Notes under the pieces: model-generated | What the model was told of the DNA's origin: nothing | Database searches by the model: none | What the model saw: only the letters and a program-made list of their open reading frames with translations | Shown: one piece after another, positions 8,456-19,052 of the stretch | Layout: each line of letters opens with the position of its first letter | Numbering within the stretch: the stretch's first letter is position 1 | Made by a program: the position numbers and the translations under genes | NCBI RefSeq assembly: GCF_030063445.1 | Contig: NZ_JASITD010000015.1 | Location: forward strand, 40,720-104,719 | Reading direction: 5' to 3' | Origin: Hymenobacter sp. H14-R3 | GTDB lineage: Bacteria > Bacteroidota > Bacteroidia > Cytophagales > Hymenobacteraceae | DNA: 64,000 nucleotides

Positions 8456-10249
8456 CTACGCTTTGCCAGGCTTTTTGGCCTGGGCTTCGCGCTCCTGGGC
8501 GGTTTTCATGGCCTCGGCCAGGCGGGCCTGGAAGCCGCCGGGCTTCTTGTCCTTGTTCTTCACCTTGTTGGCTTCGAGCTGGGCCCGAATTTTGGTGTCG
8601 TTCACAAAGGAGCGGGTGAGGGCTTGCTGGCCCAAGGTTACCACGTTGGAAACCAGGTAGTACCACGTGAGGCCAGCGGCGAAGCTATTCAGCACGAAGA
8701 AGAACACCAGCGGCATGAGGTAGCTGTAGAACTTCATGGGCCCCTGCATAGCGGCCGCGTTCATCTGGTTGCTCTGGTAGGTCATGAAGAGCGTCGAAAT
8801 CGTCATCAGCACCGTGAACAGGCTGATGTGGCTGCCCAGGTAAGGTAGCGTAAATGGCAGGTGAATCGGGCTGTCGAAGGTGCTCAGGTCGCTGGCCCAC
8901 AGGAAGGGCTGCTGGCGCAGCTCAATCGCGTTGGGGAAGAACTGGAACATGGCAAACAGAATGGGCAGCGTGAGCAGCGTAGGCACGCACCCACTGAGCG
9001 GCGACACGCCAAACTGCGTGTACAGCTTCATGGTCTCCTGCTGGGTCTTGGCCGCGTCGTCGGGGTGCTTGGCCTTAATCTCGTCTATCTCGGGCTTCAG
9101 CACTTTCATGCGGGCCTGGCTTTCGTAGGTCTTGTAGGTCAACGGCCACGTTACCAGCTTGATAAGTACTACCAGCAGCAGGATGATTATGCCGTACGAG
9201 CTGATGTACTGCTCCAGAAATGTGAACACGGGCAGCACCACGAAGCGGTTTACCCAGCGGAACAAGCCCCAACCCAGGTACACGTTGCGGTCGAAATCCG
9301 GGGCCACGCTCTTGAGCAGGCTAAACTGGTTGGGGCCGAAAAAGAAGCGGTACTGGCCGCCGGCCGCGCTCGTCACATCGGCTACGGGTAGGCCCAGCGT
9401 GGTACTCAGCGTCTTAATGTAGGTCGAGTCGGCCAAGTTCACCGTGGCGTTGAACTGGCCACTGGTGAAGGGCTGCGAGTCGGCCACGAGGCCCGCTACG
9501 AAGAAGTCGTGCTTGTCGGCGGCCCACAGCAGGGGCACGGCCACGGTCACTTCCTCCGGCTTTTCGCTGGCCTCGGCCAGGGCATCGTGGTTGCCGGCGG
9601 CTTGGTAGTGGTTGATGGTAGTGTGGTTGCGGTTCTGCTTGAGGTCCTGCTCGGTCTGGCGCACGTTATCCACGAAGCTGAGCTTGAGCGGATCCGCCGA
9701 CACGGCCACGCCGGCCAGCTTGAGGTTATACTTCACCTCGTAGCCGGTTTTGGGCACGGTGTAGGTCTGGGTGATGGTGCCGCCGCCCACGGGGGCCACG
9801 AAGGCCAGCTGCTGGCCACCATCGGCGGTAGCTACCGGAGCGCTGGCCTGAAAGTTCAGTCCCGCGAAGTCCACCTTTTGCCCGCCGGTGGTGGTGAAGG
9901 TGGTGTTATAGCGGGCGCTCTGGGCGTCGAACAGGTCGAGCGGCTTGCCGAAGAACGTCTTGTAGTTGTTCAGGCGCACGGCGGCCACGCGGCCTCCTTG
10001 CGTGGAGAAAGTCAGCGTCAGCTCGGGGTTTTTAAGCTCGATGCTGCGCACCGGGCCGGCGGCCGAATCGAGCACCACTACGGGCGGCAGGCCGGGCGAA
10101 GGCGCGGCGGCCACCGGCGTTTTAGCGGCGGTGGTGGTAGTTGCCTGGGCTTTGTTTTTGTCCGGCTCGGCTTTAGGCGAGAAGAAAAACAAATACACCA
10201 GGAGCAAGGCCGAGATGAGGAAGAGGCCAGTCGCTTGATTGCGGTCCAT
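8456..10249 (-). CDS. yidC: Membrane protein insertase YidC
   Basis: Inserts and folds inner-membrane proteins, alone or with Sec. The 597-residue protein has an N-terminal signal-anchor (residues 7-24, LFLISALLLVYLFFFSP) and a large periplasmic beta domain (about residues 60-350). The conserved C-terminal five-helix core begins around residue 360, with the hallmark PLTYKTYESQARMKVLKPEI. A basic tail rich in Lys ends the protein. It follows pyrG by 104 bp on the same strand, a gene order usual in Bacteroidota, and has its own terminator at 8386-8429. Confidence 0.96.
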   Translation of the reverse strand: MDRNQATGLFLISALLLVYLFFFSPKAEPDKNKAQATTTTAAKTPVAAAPSPGLPPVVVLDSAAGPVRSIELKNPELTLTFSTQGGRVAAVRLNNYKTFFGKPLDLFDAQSARYNTTFTTTGGQKVDFAGLNFQASAPVATADGGQQLAFVAPVGGGTITQTYTVPKTGYEVKYNLKLAGVAVSADPLKLSFVDNVRQTEQDLKQNRNHTTINHYQAAGNHDALAEASEKPEEVTVAVPLLWAADKHDFFVAGLVADSQPFTSGQFNATVNLADSTYIKTLSTTLGLPVADVTSAAGGQYRFFFGPNQFSLLKSVAPDFDRNVYLGWGLFRWVNRFVVLPVFTFLEQYISSYGIIILLLVVLIKLVTWPLTYKTYESQARMKVLKPEIDEIKAKHPDDAAKTQQETMKLYTQFGVSPLSGCVPTLLTLPILFAMFQFFPNAIELRQQPFLWASDLSTFDSPIHLPFTLPYLGSHISLFTVLMTISTLFMTYQSNQMNAAAMQGPMKFYSYLMPLVFFFVLNSFAAGLTWYYLVSNVVTLGQQALTRSFVNDTKIRAQLEANKVKNKDKKPGGFQARLAEAMKTAQEREAQAKKPGKA

Positions 10250-10353
10250 TTACAATAAAAAGAATACGAAGGGCAAAGGTACGGCGGGGCAGGCGCGCCG
10301 ATTGCTACGGCGAATACAAACGGCTGTCGTTGCGCTCGCAAGGACAAATGGGG

Positions 10354-12132
<1,779 letters not shown>

Positions 12133-12134
12133 TT

Positions 12135-14036
12135 ATGAAAAACACCCAAATACTGCCCCAGCGCGCGGCTACTCAGGCCCGTGGCTGGCTGGGGCCCTTG
12201 CTTTTGAGTGCCCTGCTGTGGGTGGGCTGGGGGCTGCCCGCCCACGCTCAGGCCGGGTTGCAGAAAGACTTGAAAAAAGATTTTGGGGCCGTGGGCAACG
12301 GCCGCGCCAACGACCAGCCGGCCTTTCAGCGCGCCGCCGAATTCTTTAATAAGCGGGCGCTCACGCCGGCCGGGGCGGGGCGGGCTGTGCTGCGCATTCC
12401 GGCGGGCACCTACCTCGTGGGCGACCCTGGCGCGCCCGGTAGCCTGGGTAACTTGCTGGCCCTCAGCGGCTGCCGCAACCTGCGCATAGTGGGGGCCGAC
12501 AGCGCCACCACCGAAATCCGCTACGCCCGGGGGCTGCGCTACGGCTCCTTCGACCCCGCCACCAGGTTGCCGTTTGAGGCGGCCACCGCGTACTTCACCG
12601 ATGGCAATTACGGCTTCGGCCTGGGTGTCGCCATTGTGTTGCAACAGTGTGATAACGTGGAAGTTGCCGATATTATGCTCAATGGCAGCAGCCCGCACCT
12701 GGTGGTGGGCGGGCACTGGGGCGACACCGGCATTCAGCTGCCGGCCGATGGCGTGTTTGTGCAAGACTCGCGGCGCATTACGCTGCGGCGGCTGGCGGTG
12801 CACCACTTCGGCCGCGACGGTGTTCAGGTGCTCAATCGCCTGGCCAAGCGCCTCGACGACCCCAACCGCGAGGATATTGTGCTCGAAAACTCGACCTTCG
12901 ACTACAACGGCCGGCAGGGCCTGTCCATCACGGGCGTCAATGGCCTGCGGGCCGTCAAGTGCAGCTTTAGCTACACCGGGCGGGTCGTGATTCCGGCGCT
13001 GGGCAAGGCGCTGTTTTCCAACCCCGGCGCGGGCGTAGACATTGAGCCCGAGGGCGGCTACGTCAGCCACGTGCGCCTGGCTGGCTGCCGCTTCGTAGAC
13101 AACGCCGGCCAGGGCCTGGTATCGGACCACTACGGCGATGGCCCGCCCGTTACGCAGGATATTGTGCTCAGCAACTGCCTGTTATGGGGCATCACCAACT
13201 GGTCGGCCTGGGTGCGGCAGCCCGACTTTCTGTTTGAAAACTGCCGCTTCTACGGGGCCTTTGTCAATGGCTGCGCCCAGGCGGCGGGGGCCACCCGCTT
13301 CGTGGGCTGCACCTTCGAGGACCGGCCGTACCGCGGGCAGGCGGCCTACGGGCTCTTTTTGGTGCATTCCGACAAGGAGGCGCGCCGCATGAGCTTCACC
13401 AACTGCCACTTCATCGGCCACCACAGCTACTGGCTGCTGGCCCGCCCGGCCGCGCCCGATACGGCCAGTGCCTTCCGGCTGCGCGGCTGCACGTTCAGCT
13501 ACGCCTACGGCAGCAACCCGCCGCTGGGCAGCCGCGACCAGCTGCTGGGCGTCGTGTTTGGTGGTGATAACCTATTGAATAGTAATGCATTGAATATCAA
13601 TGCCCCCCGTATGTTGCTGGGCGATTCAACCGGCAGCAGCCCCACGGTGGTGCTGGGGCCTGGCCGCCTGCGCCTGGCCGCCCCCAGCGACTATGTGGTG
13701 CAGTCGGGCCTGCGTATTGGGCGGGCCGGGGGTGCGGCGCAGGTAGTGGTGGAGGCGGGCAGCGTGCTGCTGCTACAGGCCCAGGCGGGCCGGATGCCGG
13801 AGTTATATATTGGCCCGGCCTCGCGGCTGGTTGTTAAAAAAGGCGGCGCGCTGCGGCTGGCGCCACGCACCAAGGTATTGATTGAAGGGCAGTTAGTGGT
13901 GGAAACTGGCGCGTATTTCGACCAGCCACCGCAGGCCGAGGTGGCCACCGCCGGGCGGGGCCAGCTGCGCGTGGCAGCGGGCGCTATTAGGAGCCGGCCG
14001 CCAGCGCCCGCGCCGGTGGCCGCGCCGGGCAATTAG
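12135..14036 (+). CDS. Secreted right-handed beta-helix (pectate-lyase-like) protein
   Basis: A 633-residue exported protein. A signal peptide ends near AHAQ (residue 39). The opening of the mature protein, KDFGAVGNGRANDQPAFQRA, is the pectate_lyase_3 start found in many beta-helix glycan-active enzymes. Parallel beta-helix coils then repeat, for example DIVLENSTFDYNGRQG, VRLAGCRFVDNAGQG and DIVLSNCLLWG. The last ~130 residues are a separate repetitive beta region. Substrate cannot be told from sequence. It is a single gene with its own promoter, converging on ilvA with a 7-bp gap. Confidence 0.82.
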   Translation: MKNTQILPQRAATQARGWLGPLLLSALLWVGWGLPAHAQAGLQKDLKKDFGAVGNGRANDQPAFQRAAEFFNKRALTPAGAGRAVLRIPAGTYLVGDPGAPGSLGNLLALSGCRNLRIVGADSATTEIRYARGLRYGSFDPATRLPFEAATAYFTDGNYGFGLGVAIVLQQCDNVEVADIMLNGSSPHLVVGGHWGDTGIQLPADGVFVQDSRRITLRRLAVHHFGRDGVQVLNRLAKRLDDPNREDIVLENSTFDYNGRQGLSITGVNGLRAVKCSFSYTGRVVIPALGKALFSNPGAGVDIEPEGGYVSHVRLAGCRFVDNAGQGLVSDHYGDGPPVTQDIVLSNCLLWGITNWSAWVRQPDFLFENCRFYGAFVNGCAQAAGATRFVGCTFEDRPYRGQAAYGLFLVHSDKEARRMSFTNCHFIGHHSYWLLARPAAPDTASAFRLRGCTFSYAYGSNPPLGSRDQLLGVVFGGDNLLNSNALNINAPRMLLGDSTGSSPTVVLGPGRLRLAAPSDYVVQSGLRIGRAGGAAQVVVEAGSVLLLQAQAGRMPELYIGPASRLVVKKGGALRLAPRTKVLIEGQLVVETGAYFDQPPQAEVATAGRGQLRVAAGAIRSRPPAPAPVAAPGN

Positions 14037-14043
14037 TTGGTAA

Positions 14044-15318
14044 TCACACCAACAGGCTCAGGAAATCCTGCTTGCCATTGAGGTATTCAAACCCAAAGCC
14101 TTCCTCCACCATGCGGGCTTTGATGCCCTCCACATCGTGCGGGTTGCTGACTTCGACGCCGATGAATACGGGGCCTTTCTCCTTGTTATTCTTCTTAATG
14201 TACTGAAATTGAATGATATCAGTACCCTCGGCCAGCACGTTGTTCACGAAGCGCCGCAGCGCGCCGGGCGCTTGGTTGAACGTTACCATGAAGTAGTGTT
14301 TGAGGCCCTGGTGGCGCTGGGCGCGCTCCTTAATGTCCTCCATGCGGGTGATGTCGTTGTTGGAGCCGCTGACGATGCACACCACCGTTTTGCCCTTGAT
14401 TTGGTCGGCGTAGGCGTGCAGCGCCGAGATGGCGAGCGTGCCGGCGGGCTCCAGCACCATGCCTTCCTCGTTGTACATCTTCAGCAGGTCTTCGCACACC
14501 TGGCCCTCGGGCACGAGGTGCACCTCATCGAGCAGGGCCTGGCAAATCTCAAACGTGAGTTCGCCAGGGCACTTTACGGCCGCGCCGTCCACAAAGGTGT
14601 CGAGGCTGGCCAGCGCCTGCCGCCGCCCGGCCCGGATGGCGTCGTGCATGCTGGGTGCGCCCAGTGGCTGCACGCCAATGAGTTTGGTTTCGGGGCTCAA
14701 TTGCCGAAACACGCTCGATAAGCCCGAGGCCAGCCCGCCGCCGCCGATGGGCATGAAGCAAAAGTCAATCGGCTTGTGGTGAGCCGCTTTCAGAATTTCC
14801 AGCCCCACCGTAGCTTGCCCTTCCACAATGGCCAAGTCGTCGAACGGGTGCACGAAGGTGCTGCCGCGCGCGTCGCAAAACGCCTGCGCCGCCTGGTAGC
14901 AGTCGTCGAAGGTGCGGCCCGTGAGGTGCACCGTTACCATGTCTTTGCCGAAGAGGCGCACCTTGTCCACCTTCTGGGCGGGCGTCTGGGCTGGCACGAA
15001 AATGTCGCCCTGCAAGCCCAATAGCTGGCAGGCGTAGGCCACGCCCTGGGCGTGGTTGCCGGCGCTGGCGCACACGATTTGGCGGCCCGGCACGGTAATC
15101 GGCAGCATCGAAATCTTGTTGTAAGCCCCCCGGATTTTGTAAGAGCGCACCACCTGCAAGTCCTCCCGCTTGAGCAGAATAGTCGCGTCGTAGGTGCGCG
15201 AGAGTCCCAGGTTCAGCATAAGGGGCGTCTTGGTAATCACGCCTTTGAGGCGGCGCGCGGCGGCCTCCACGTTTTTGAGGGTGACGGCGGTGGCCGCCGG
15301 GGCGAGCAGGTCGGGCAT
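14044..15318 (-). CDS. ilvA: Threonine ammonia-lyase
   Basis: PLP enzyme that deaminates threonine to 2-oxobutyrate, the entry point for isoleucine synthesis. The catalytic lysine lies in VRSYKIRGAYNK (about residues 60-71). The PLP phosphate-binding glycine loop is MPIGGGGLASGL, and a SGSNND motif follows. A short C-terminal ACT-like regulatory part (from about residue 335, HYFMVTFNQAPGALRRFVN) suggests feedback control. At 424 residues it is the shorter single-ACT form. It is the last gene of the leu/ilv cluster. The 163-bp gap to ilvC holds a family C inverted repeat. Confidence 0.95.
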   Translation of the reverse strand: MPDLLAPAATAVTLKNVEAAARRLKGVITKTPLMLNLGLSRTYDATILLKREDLQVVRSYKIRGAYNKISMLPITVPGRQIVCASAGNHAQGVAYACQLLGLQGDIFVPAQTPAQKVDKVRLFGKDMVTVHLTGRTFDDCYQAAQAFCDARGSTFVHPFDDLAIVEGQATVGLEILKAAHHKPIDFCFMPIGGGGLASGLSSVFRQLSPETKLIGVQPLGAPSMHDAIRAGRRQALASLDTFVDGAAVKCPGELTFEICQALLDEVHLVPEGQVCEDLLKMYNEEGMVLEPAGTLAISALHAYADQIKGKTVVCIVSGSNNDITRMEDIKERAQRHQGLKHYFMVTFNQAPGALRRFVNNVLAEGTDIIQFQYIKKNNKEKGPVFIGVEVSNPHDVEGIKARMVEEGFGFEYLNGKQDFLSLLV

Positions 15319-15360
15319 GGGGGTAGGGAACTGGTTCTAAGTCAGTACAGAAAAAAAGAA

Positions 15361-15454
15361 CGTCATGCTGAGCTTGTCGAAGCATCTCTACCGCTTCGTT
15401 GGATTGGTAACCCTGGCGGCGTGGTAGAGATGCTTCGACAGGCTCAGCATGACG
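15361..15454. repeat. Inverted repeat, family C, between ilvC and ilvA
   Basis: Arms of 32 bases at 15361-15392 and 15423-15454 with one mismatch. Each arm starts CGTCATGCTGAGCTTGTCGA and itself contains a short dyad. A second, more diverged member lies at 24249-24345 between leuA and leuC. Confidence 0.85.
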
Positions 15455-15481
15455 GCCTGTTATAATCGGTGATAGAAGGAT

Positions 15482-16543
15482 TTACGCCTCCACACTGACA
15501 CTGCTGCGCGAGCGCAGCTCGCGCACTTGCGCGCCGGTAGCCCACAGCTCCGATTCGCGCACTTCCTTCAGCTCCGCCTCCAGCTCCTGGCGGTAGTTGG
15601 GGGTCGAGCCGCGCTCGATGGTGCGGCGGGCTTCCTCGCCGCTGGCTACGCTGTCATACAGCTCGTTGAGTACGGGCAGGGTAGCGTCGCGGAACTTGCC
15701 TTTCCAGTCGAGGGCGCCGCGCTGGGCGGTTACCGAGCAGTTGGCAAACATCCAGTCCATGCCGTTTTCGCCCACCAGCGGCACGAGGCTTTGGGTGAGT
15801 TCCTCCACGGTTTCGTTAAAGGCCTCGGAGGGCGAGTGGCCGCGCTGGCGCAGCACCTGGTACTGGGCTTCGATGATGCCGGCCAGGGCGCCCATCAGCA
15901 CGCCGCGCTCGCCGGTGAGGTCGGAGTATACTTCCTTTTTGAAGTCGGTTTCGAACAAGTAGCCCGAGCCCACGCCGATGCCCATGGCAATGGCCTTCTC
16001 CCAAGCCTTACCCGTCGCATCCTGGAACACCGCGAACGACGAGTTCAACCCGCCGCCGGCCACAAACAAGCGGCGCAGGCTGGTGCCGCTGCCTTTAGGC
16101 GCCACCAGAATCACGTCGATATCCTTGGCCGGGATGATGTGGGTCTGCTCATTAAACGTGATGCCGAAGCCGTGCGAAAAGTACAGCGTTTTGCCCGGCG
16201 TGAGGTACTTCTCAAGCGTGGGCCACAGGGCAATCTGCCCCGCATCGCTCAGCAGGTTGCAGATGATGGTGCCCTTGTCGGCGGCTTCCTCAATCGAAAA
16301 CAGCGACTCGCCCGGCACCCAGCCATCCTTGAGGGCGCGCTCCCACGAAGGCGTGCCTTCGCGCTGACCCACAATGACATGGAAGCCGTTGTCGCGCATG
16401 TTCAGCGCCTGGCCGGGCCCCTGCACGCCGTAGCCGATTATGGCAATGGTGTCGTCTTTCAGGAAGTCGAGGGCCTTGGCGAGCGGAAATTCGTCGCGGG
16501 TAATCACGGTTTCGGGTACGCCGCCGAAGTTGATAGTAGCCAT
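15482..16543 (-). CDS. ilvC: Ketol-acid reductoisomerase
   Basis: NADPH- and Mg-dependent isomerisation and reduction of acetohydroxy acids, the second common step of valine and isoleucine synthesis. The Rossmann motif is GYGVQGPGQALN (residues 38-49). The C-terminal knotted domain holds the Mg ligands, visible in DLTGERGVLMGALAG and the EAFNETVEELT region. At 353 residues it is a class I enzyme of ordinary length. It starts 94 bp after the ilvN stop, and a family A inverted repeat fills that gap. Confidence 0.96.
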   Translation of the reverse strand: MATINFGGVPETVITRDEFPLAKALDFLKDDTIAIIGYGVQGPGQALNMRDNGFHVIVGQREGTPSWERALKDGWVPGESLFSIEEAADKGTIICNLLSDAGQIALWPTLEKYLTPGKTLYFSHGFGITFNEQTHIIPAKDIDVILVAPKGSGTSLRRLFVAGGGLNSSFAVFQDATGKAWEKAIAMGIGVGSGYLFETDFKKEVYSDLTGERGVLMGALAGIIEAQYQVLRQRGHSPSEAFNETVEELTQSLVPLVGENGMDWMFANCSVTAQRGALDWKGKFRDATLPVLNELYDSVASGEEARRTIERGSTPNYRQELEAELKEVRESELWATGAQVRELRSRSSVSVEA

Positions 16544-16553
16544 GGGGGTAGGG

Positions 16554-16642
16554 ATGTAGCGCGGACTTTCAGTCCGCGAGTTGGTTGAGAAAGGTGTCGT
16601 ATTAAAATCGTCTGGTTCGCGGACTGAAAGTCCGCGCTACAT
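16554..16642. repeat. Inverted repeat, family A, between ilvN and ilvC
   Basis: Perfect 26-base arms at 16554-16579 and 16617-16642, spacer 37 bases. Each arm is itself a hairpin: GCGGACT-ttc-AGTCCGC. On the minus strand the element begins ATGTAGCGCGG, and that TAG is the stop codon of ilvN, so the repeat supplies the last codons of the gene. Confidence 0.9.
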
Positions 16643-17227
16643 GGTAAAGACCTGCTCGCGGTCGTTCAAAAACTCGTTCTCGGCCACTTCCTCGCCCGGC
16701 TCGCGGCGCTCGAACTCCTTGAGCTTGTGGTGAAAGCCATCACTGGCCTTGATAATGGCAATACGCGCCGAGCGCACAAACTCAATCAGCCCGTAGGGTT
16801 GCAAAGCCTTAATCAAATTGTCGGTTTCCTCGCGGTGGCCGGTGGTTTCAAACACCGTGTAGTCCTTGCGAATGACCACGGCGCGGGCCCCGTTTTCGCG
16901 CAGCAGGCGCTCTACGAGCACTTTCTCGGCAATGATGTCGGTGGGCACTTTATACAGCGCCATCTCCTGCCAAATCACGTCGGCGTTGGTGTTGAAGTAC
17001 ACTTTGAGTACCTCCACCTGCTTCTCGATTTGCTTGGCGAGCTTCTCCACCACCTCCTCCGTTTCCACAATCACGATGTTGAAGCGGTGGATGCCCTCAA
17101 TCTCGGAAGGCGACACGTTGAGGCTCTCGATATTGATTTTGCGGCGCGAAAAGATGATGGCAATGCGGTTGAGCAGGCCCACCTGGTTTTCGGTGTACGC
17201 GGTGATGTTGTATTCCTGGCGGTCCAT
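16637..17227 (-). CDS. ilvN: Acetolactate synthase small (regulatory) subunit
   Basis: Regulatory partner of IlvB, needed for full activity and for valine feedback. The 196-residue protein starts with an ACT domain (YNITAYTENQVGLLNRIAII). The typical C-terminal ALS_ss domain follows, here containing REETDNLIKALQPYGLIEFVRSARIAI. The final residues VFTM and the TAG stop fall on the edge of a family A repeat, so the natural C-terminus may have been altered by its insertion. It follows ilvB by 79 bp, a gap filled by another inverted repeat. Confidence 0.95.
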   Translation of the reverse strand: MDRQEYNITAYTENQVGLLNRIAIIFSRRKINIESLNVSPSEIEGIHRFNIVIVETEEVVEKLAKQIEKQVEVLKVYFNTNADVIWQEMALYKVPTDIIAEKVLVERLLRENGARAVVIRKDYTVFETTGHREETDNLIKALQPYGLIEFVRSARIAIIKASDGFHHKLKEFERREPGEEVAENEFLNDREQVFTM

Positions 17228-17231
17228 AGCG

Positions 17232-17304
17232 TGTGCGGTAAGCTTTAGCTTGCCGTAAGTAATTAATTTGAAAGGAGTTACGGCAAGCTAAAGCTTACCG
17301 CACA
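17232..17304. repeat. Inverted repeat, family F, between ilvB and ilvN
   Basis: Perfect 27-base arms at 17232-17258 and 17278-17304, spacer 19 bases. Each arm contains its own dyad (CGGTAAGCT and AGCTTGCCG). It occupies nearly the whole gap between ilvB (stop at 17307) and the ilvN start (17227). Confidence 0.88.
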
Positions 17305-17306
17305 GC

Positions 17307-19052
17307 CTAGCGCAGCCGGATTTCCGCCACGCTGCACCCCTGCGGCACCATCGGGAAGATGTTGTTCTCCTTCGTCACCATCACTTCCAGTAAAAACGAC
17401 CCTGGGTGCGCCAGCATCCGCTCCAGCGCCGGGCGCAGGTCGGCGCGGGCATCTACGCGCTGGCCGGCGATGCGGTAGCCGGCCGCTACGGCCACAAAAT
17501 CAGGGCTTTGGATATCCACGAACGAGTAGCGGCGCTGGTGAAATAGCTCCTGCCACTGCCGCACCATGCCCAAAAACTGGTTGTTGAGGATGATGATTTT
17601 CACGTCCACGCCCGTCTGCATAATGGTGCCCATCTCCTGAATGGTCATCTGAAAACCACCGTCGCCAATGACGGCCACTACCGGCCGGTGCGGGGCCCCA
17701 AACTTGGCCCCAATGGCTGCCGGCAGCGCGAAGCCCATGGTGCCCAGGCCGCCGCTCGTGACGTGGCTGCGCGACTGGTTTTGCCGCGCGTAGCGGCAGG
17801 CCACCATCTGGTGCTGCCCCACATCGGACACGATAACGGCCTCACCCCCAGTTATTTCATTGAGCTGCTGCATCACCTCGCCCATCGTCAATTCTTCCGA
17901 GGATGGAAACAATTCCTCCCGAATCACGGCGTCCACTTCCTGCGCCGCGTAGCCGTTGAAGCGGGCCAGCCAGGCGGCGTGCTCCTTGCGCTCGACCAGC
18001 GCCGTGAGCAGGGGCAGGGTTTCCTTGCAATCGCCCCAGACAGGCACGGCGGTGGGCACGTTTTTGCCGATTTCGGTAGGGTCGATGTCGAGGTGGACGA
18101 TTTGGGCCTGCCTGGCGTACTTATCGAGGCGGCCGGTTACGCGGTCGTCGAAGCGCATGCCAATGGCAATCAGCACGTCGCACTCGTTGGTGAGCACGTT
18201 GGGGCCGTAATTGCCGTGCATGCCCAGCATCCCCACGTTGAGCGGGTGGCCAGTGGCCAGCACGCCCACGCCCAGAATGGTCCAGGCCGCCGGGATACCC
18301 GATTTCTCCACAAATTCCTGGAATTCGCGCTCGGCCCGGCCCAGCACCACGCCCTGGCCCCAGAGGATAAACGGCTGTTTGGCGCTGTTAATGAGCGCCG
18401 CCGCCTGCTCAATGTACTCGTTGCGCACCACCGGCGCGGGCCGGTAGCTGCGGATGTGCGTGCACGGCGCGTAGGCCGGCGCGTCGAACAGCTGCATCTG
18501 CGCGTTCTTGGTGATGTCGACCAGCACGGGGCCCGGGCGGCCGCTACGCGCAATGTAGAAGGCCCTGGCCAGCGCCTCCGGTATTTCTTCGGCCCTGGTT
18601 ACCTGGTAGTTCCACTTCGTAACGGGCGTCGTGATGTTGATGATGTCCGTTTCCTGAAACGCATCGGTGCCCAGCAAATGCGCGAACACCTGCCCCGTAA
18701 TGCAAACCAGCGGCGTGCTGTCAATGAGCGCATCGGCCAGCCCGGTTACGAGGTTGGTCGCGCCCGGCCCGCTGGTGGCCAGCGCCACTCCCACCCGGCC
18801 CGAACTGCGCGCATAGCCCTGCGCCGCGTGAATGCCGCCCTGCTCGTGGCGCACCAGCACGTGGTTGAGCTGCTCCTTGAAGTCGTAGAGCGCATCGTAA
18901 ATCGGGATGATGGCCCCGCCGGGGTAGCCAAAAATCGTGTCCACGCCCTCGGCCACCAGGGCTTGCAGCGTGGCTACCGCGCCCGTGATGGGCGTGGTGG
19001 CGAGGGCGGGGGCCGCGCTAGCGGCGGGCGGGGCTAAGGTTTGCGGCGACAT
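17307..19052 (-). CDS. ilvB: Acetolactate synthase large (catalytic) subunit
   Basis: TPP enzyme that condenses pyruvate with pyruvate or 2-oxobutyrate, first common step of valine/isoleucine synthesis. The TPP-activating glutamate is in [16 protein letters not shown]. The metal/TPP site is [15 protein letters not shown] with the [12 protein letters not shown] continuation. The 581-residue length is normal. The first 35 bp overlap the 3' end of ilvD, pointing to translational coupling. An extra Ala/Pro-rich N-terminal stretch of about 20 residues precedes the conserved core, so the exact start is less sure. Confidence 0.95.
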   Translation of the reverse strand: MSPQTLAPPAASAAPALATTPITGAVATLQALVAEGVDTIFGYPGGAIIPIYDALYDFKEQLNHVLVRHEQGGIHAAQGYARSSGRVGVALATSGPGATNLVTGLADALIDSTPLVCITGQVFAHLLGTDAFQETDIINITTPVTKWNYQVTRAEEIPEALARAFYIARSGRPGPVLVDITKNAQMQLFDAPAYAPCTHIRSYRPAPVVRNEYIEQAAALINSAKQPFILWGQGVVLGRAEREFQEFVEKSGIPAAWTILGVGVLATGHPLNVGMLGMHGNYGPNVLTNECDVLIAIGMRFDDRVTGRLDKYARQAQIVHLDIDPTEIGKNVPTAVPVWGDCKETLPLLTALVERKEHAAWLARFNGYAAQEVDAVIREELFPSSEELTMGEVMQQLNEITGGEAVIVSDVGQHQMVACRYARQNQSRSHVTSGGLGTMGFALPAAIGAKFGAPHRPVVAVIGDGGFQMTIQEMGTIMQTGVDVKIIILNNQFLGMVRQWQELFHQRRYSFVDIQSPDFVAVAAGYRIAGQRVDARADLRPALERMLAHPGSFLLEVMVTKENNIFPMVPQGCSVAEIRLR

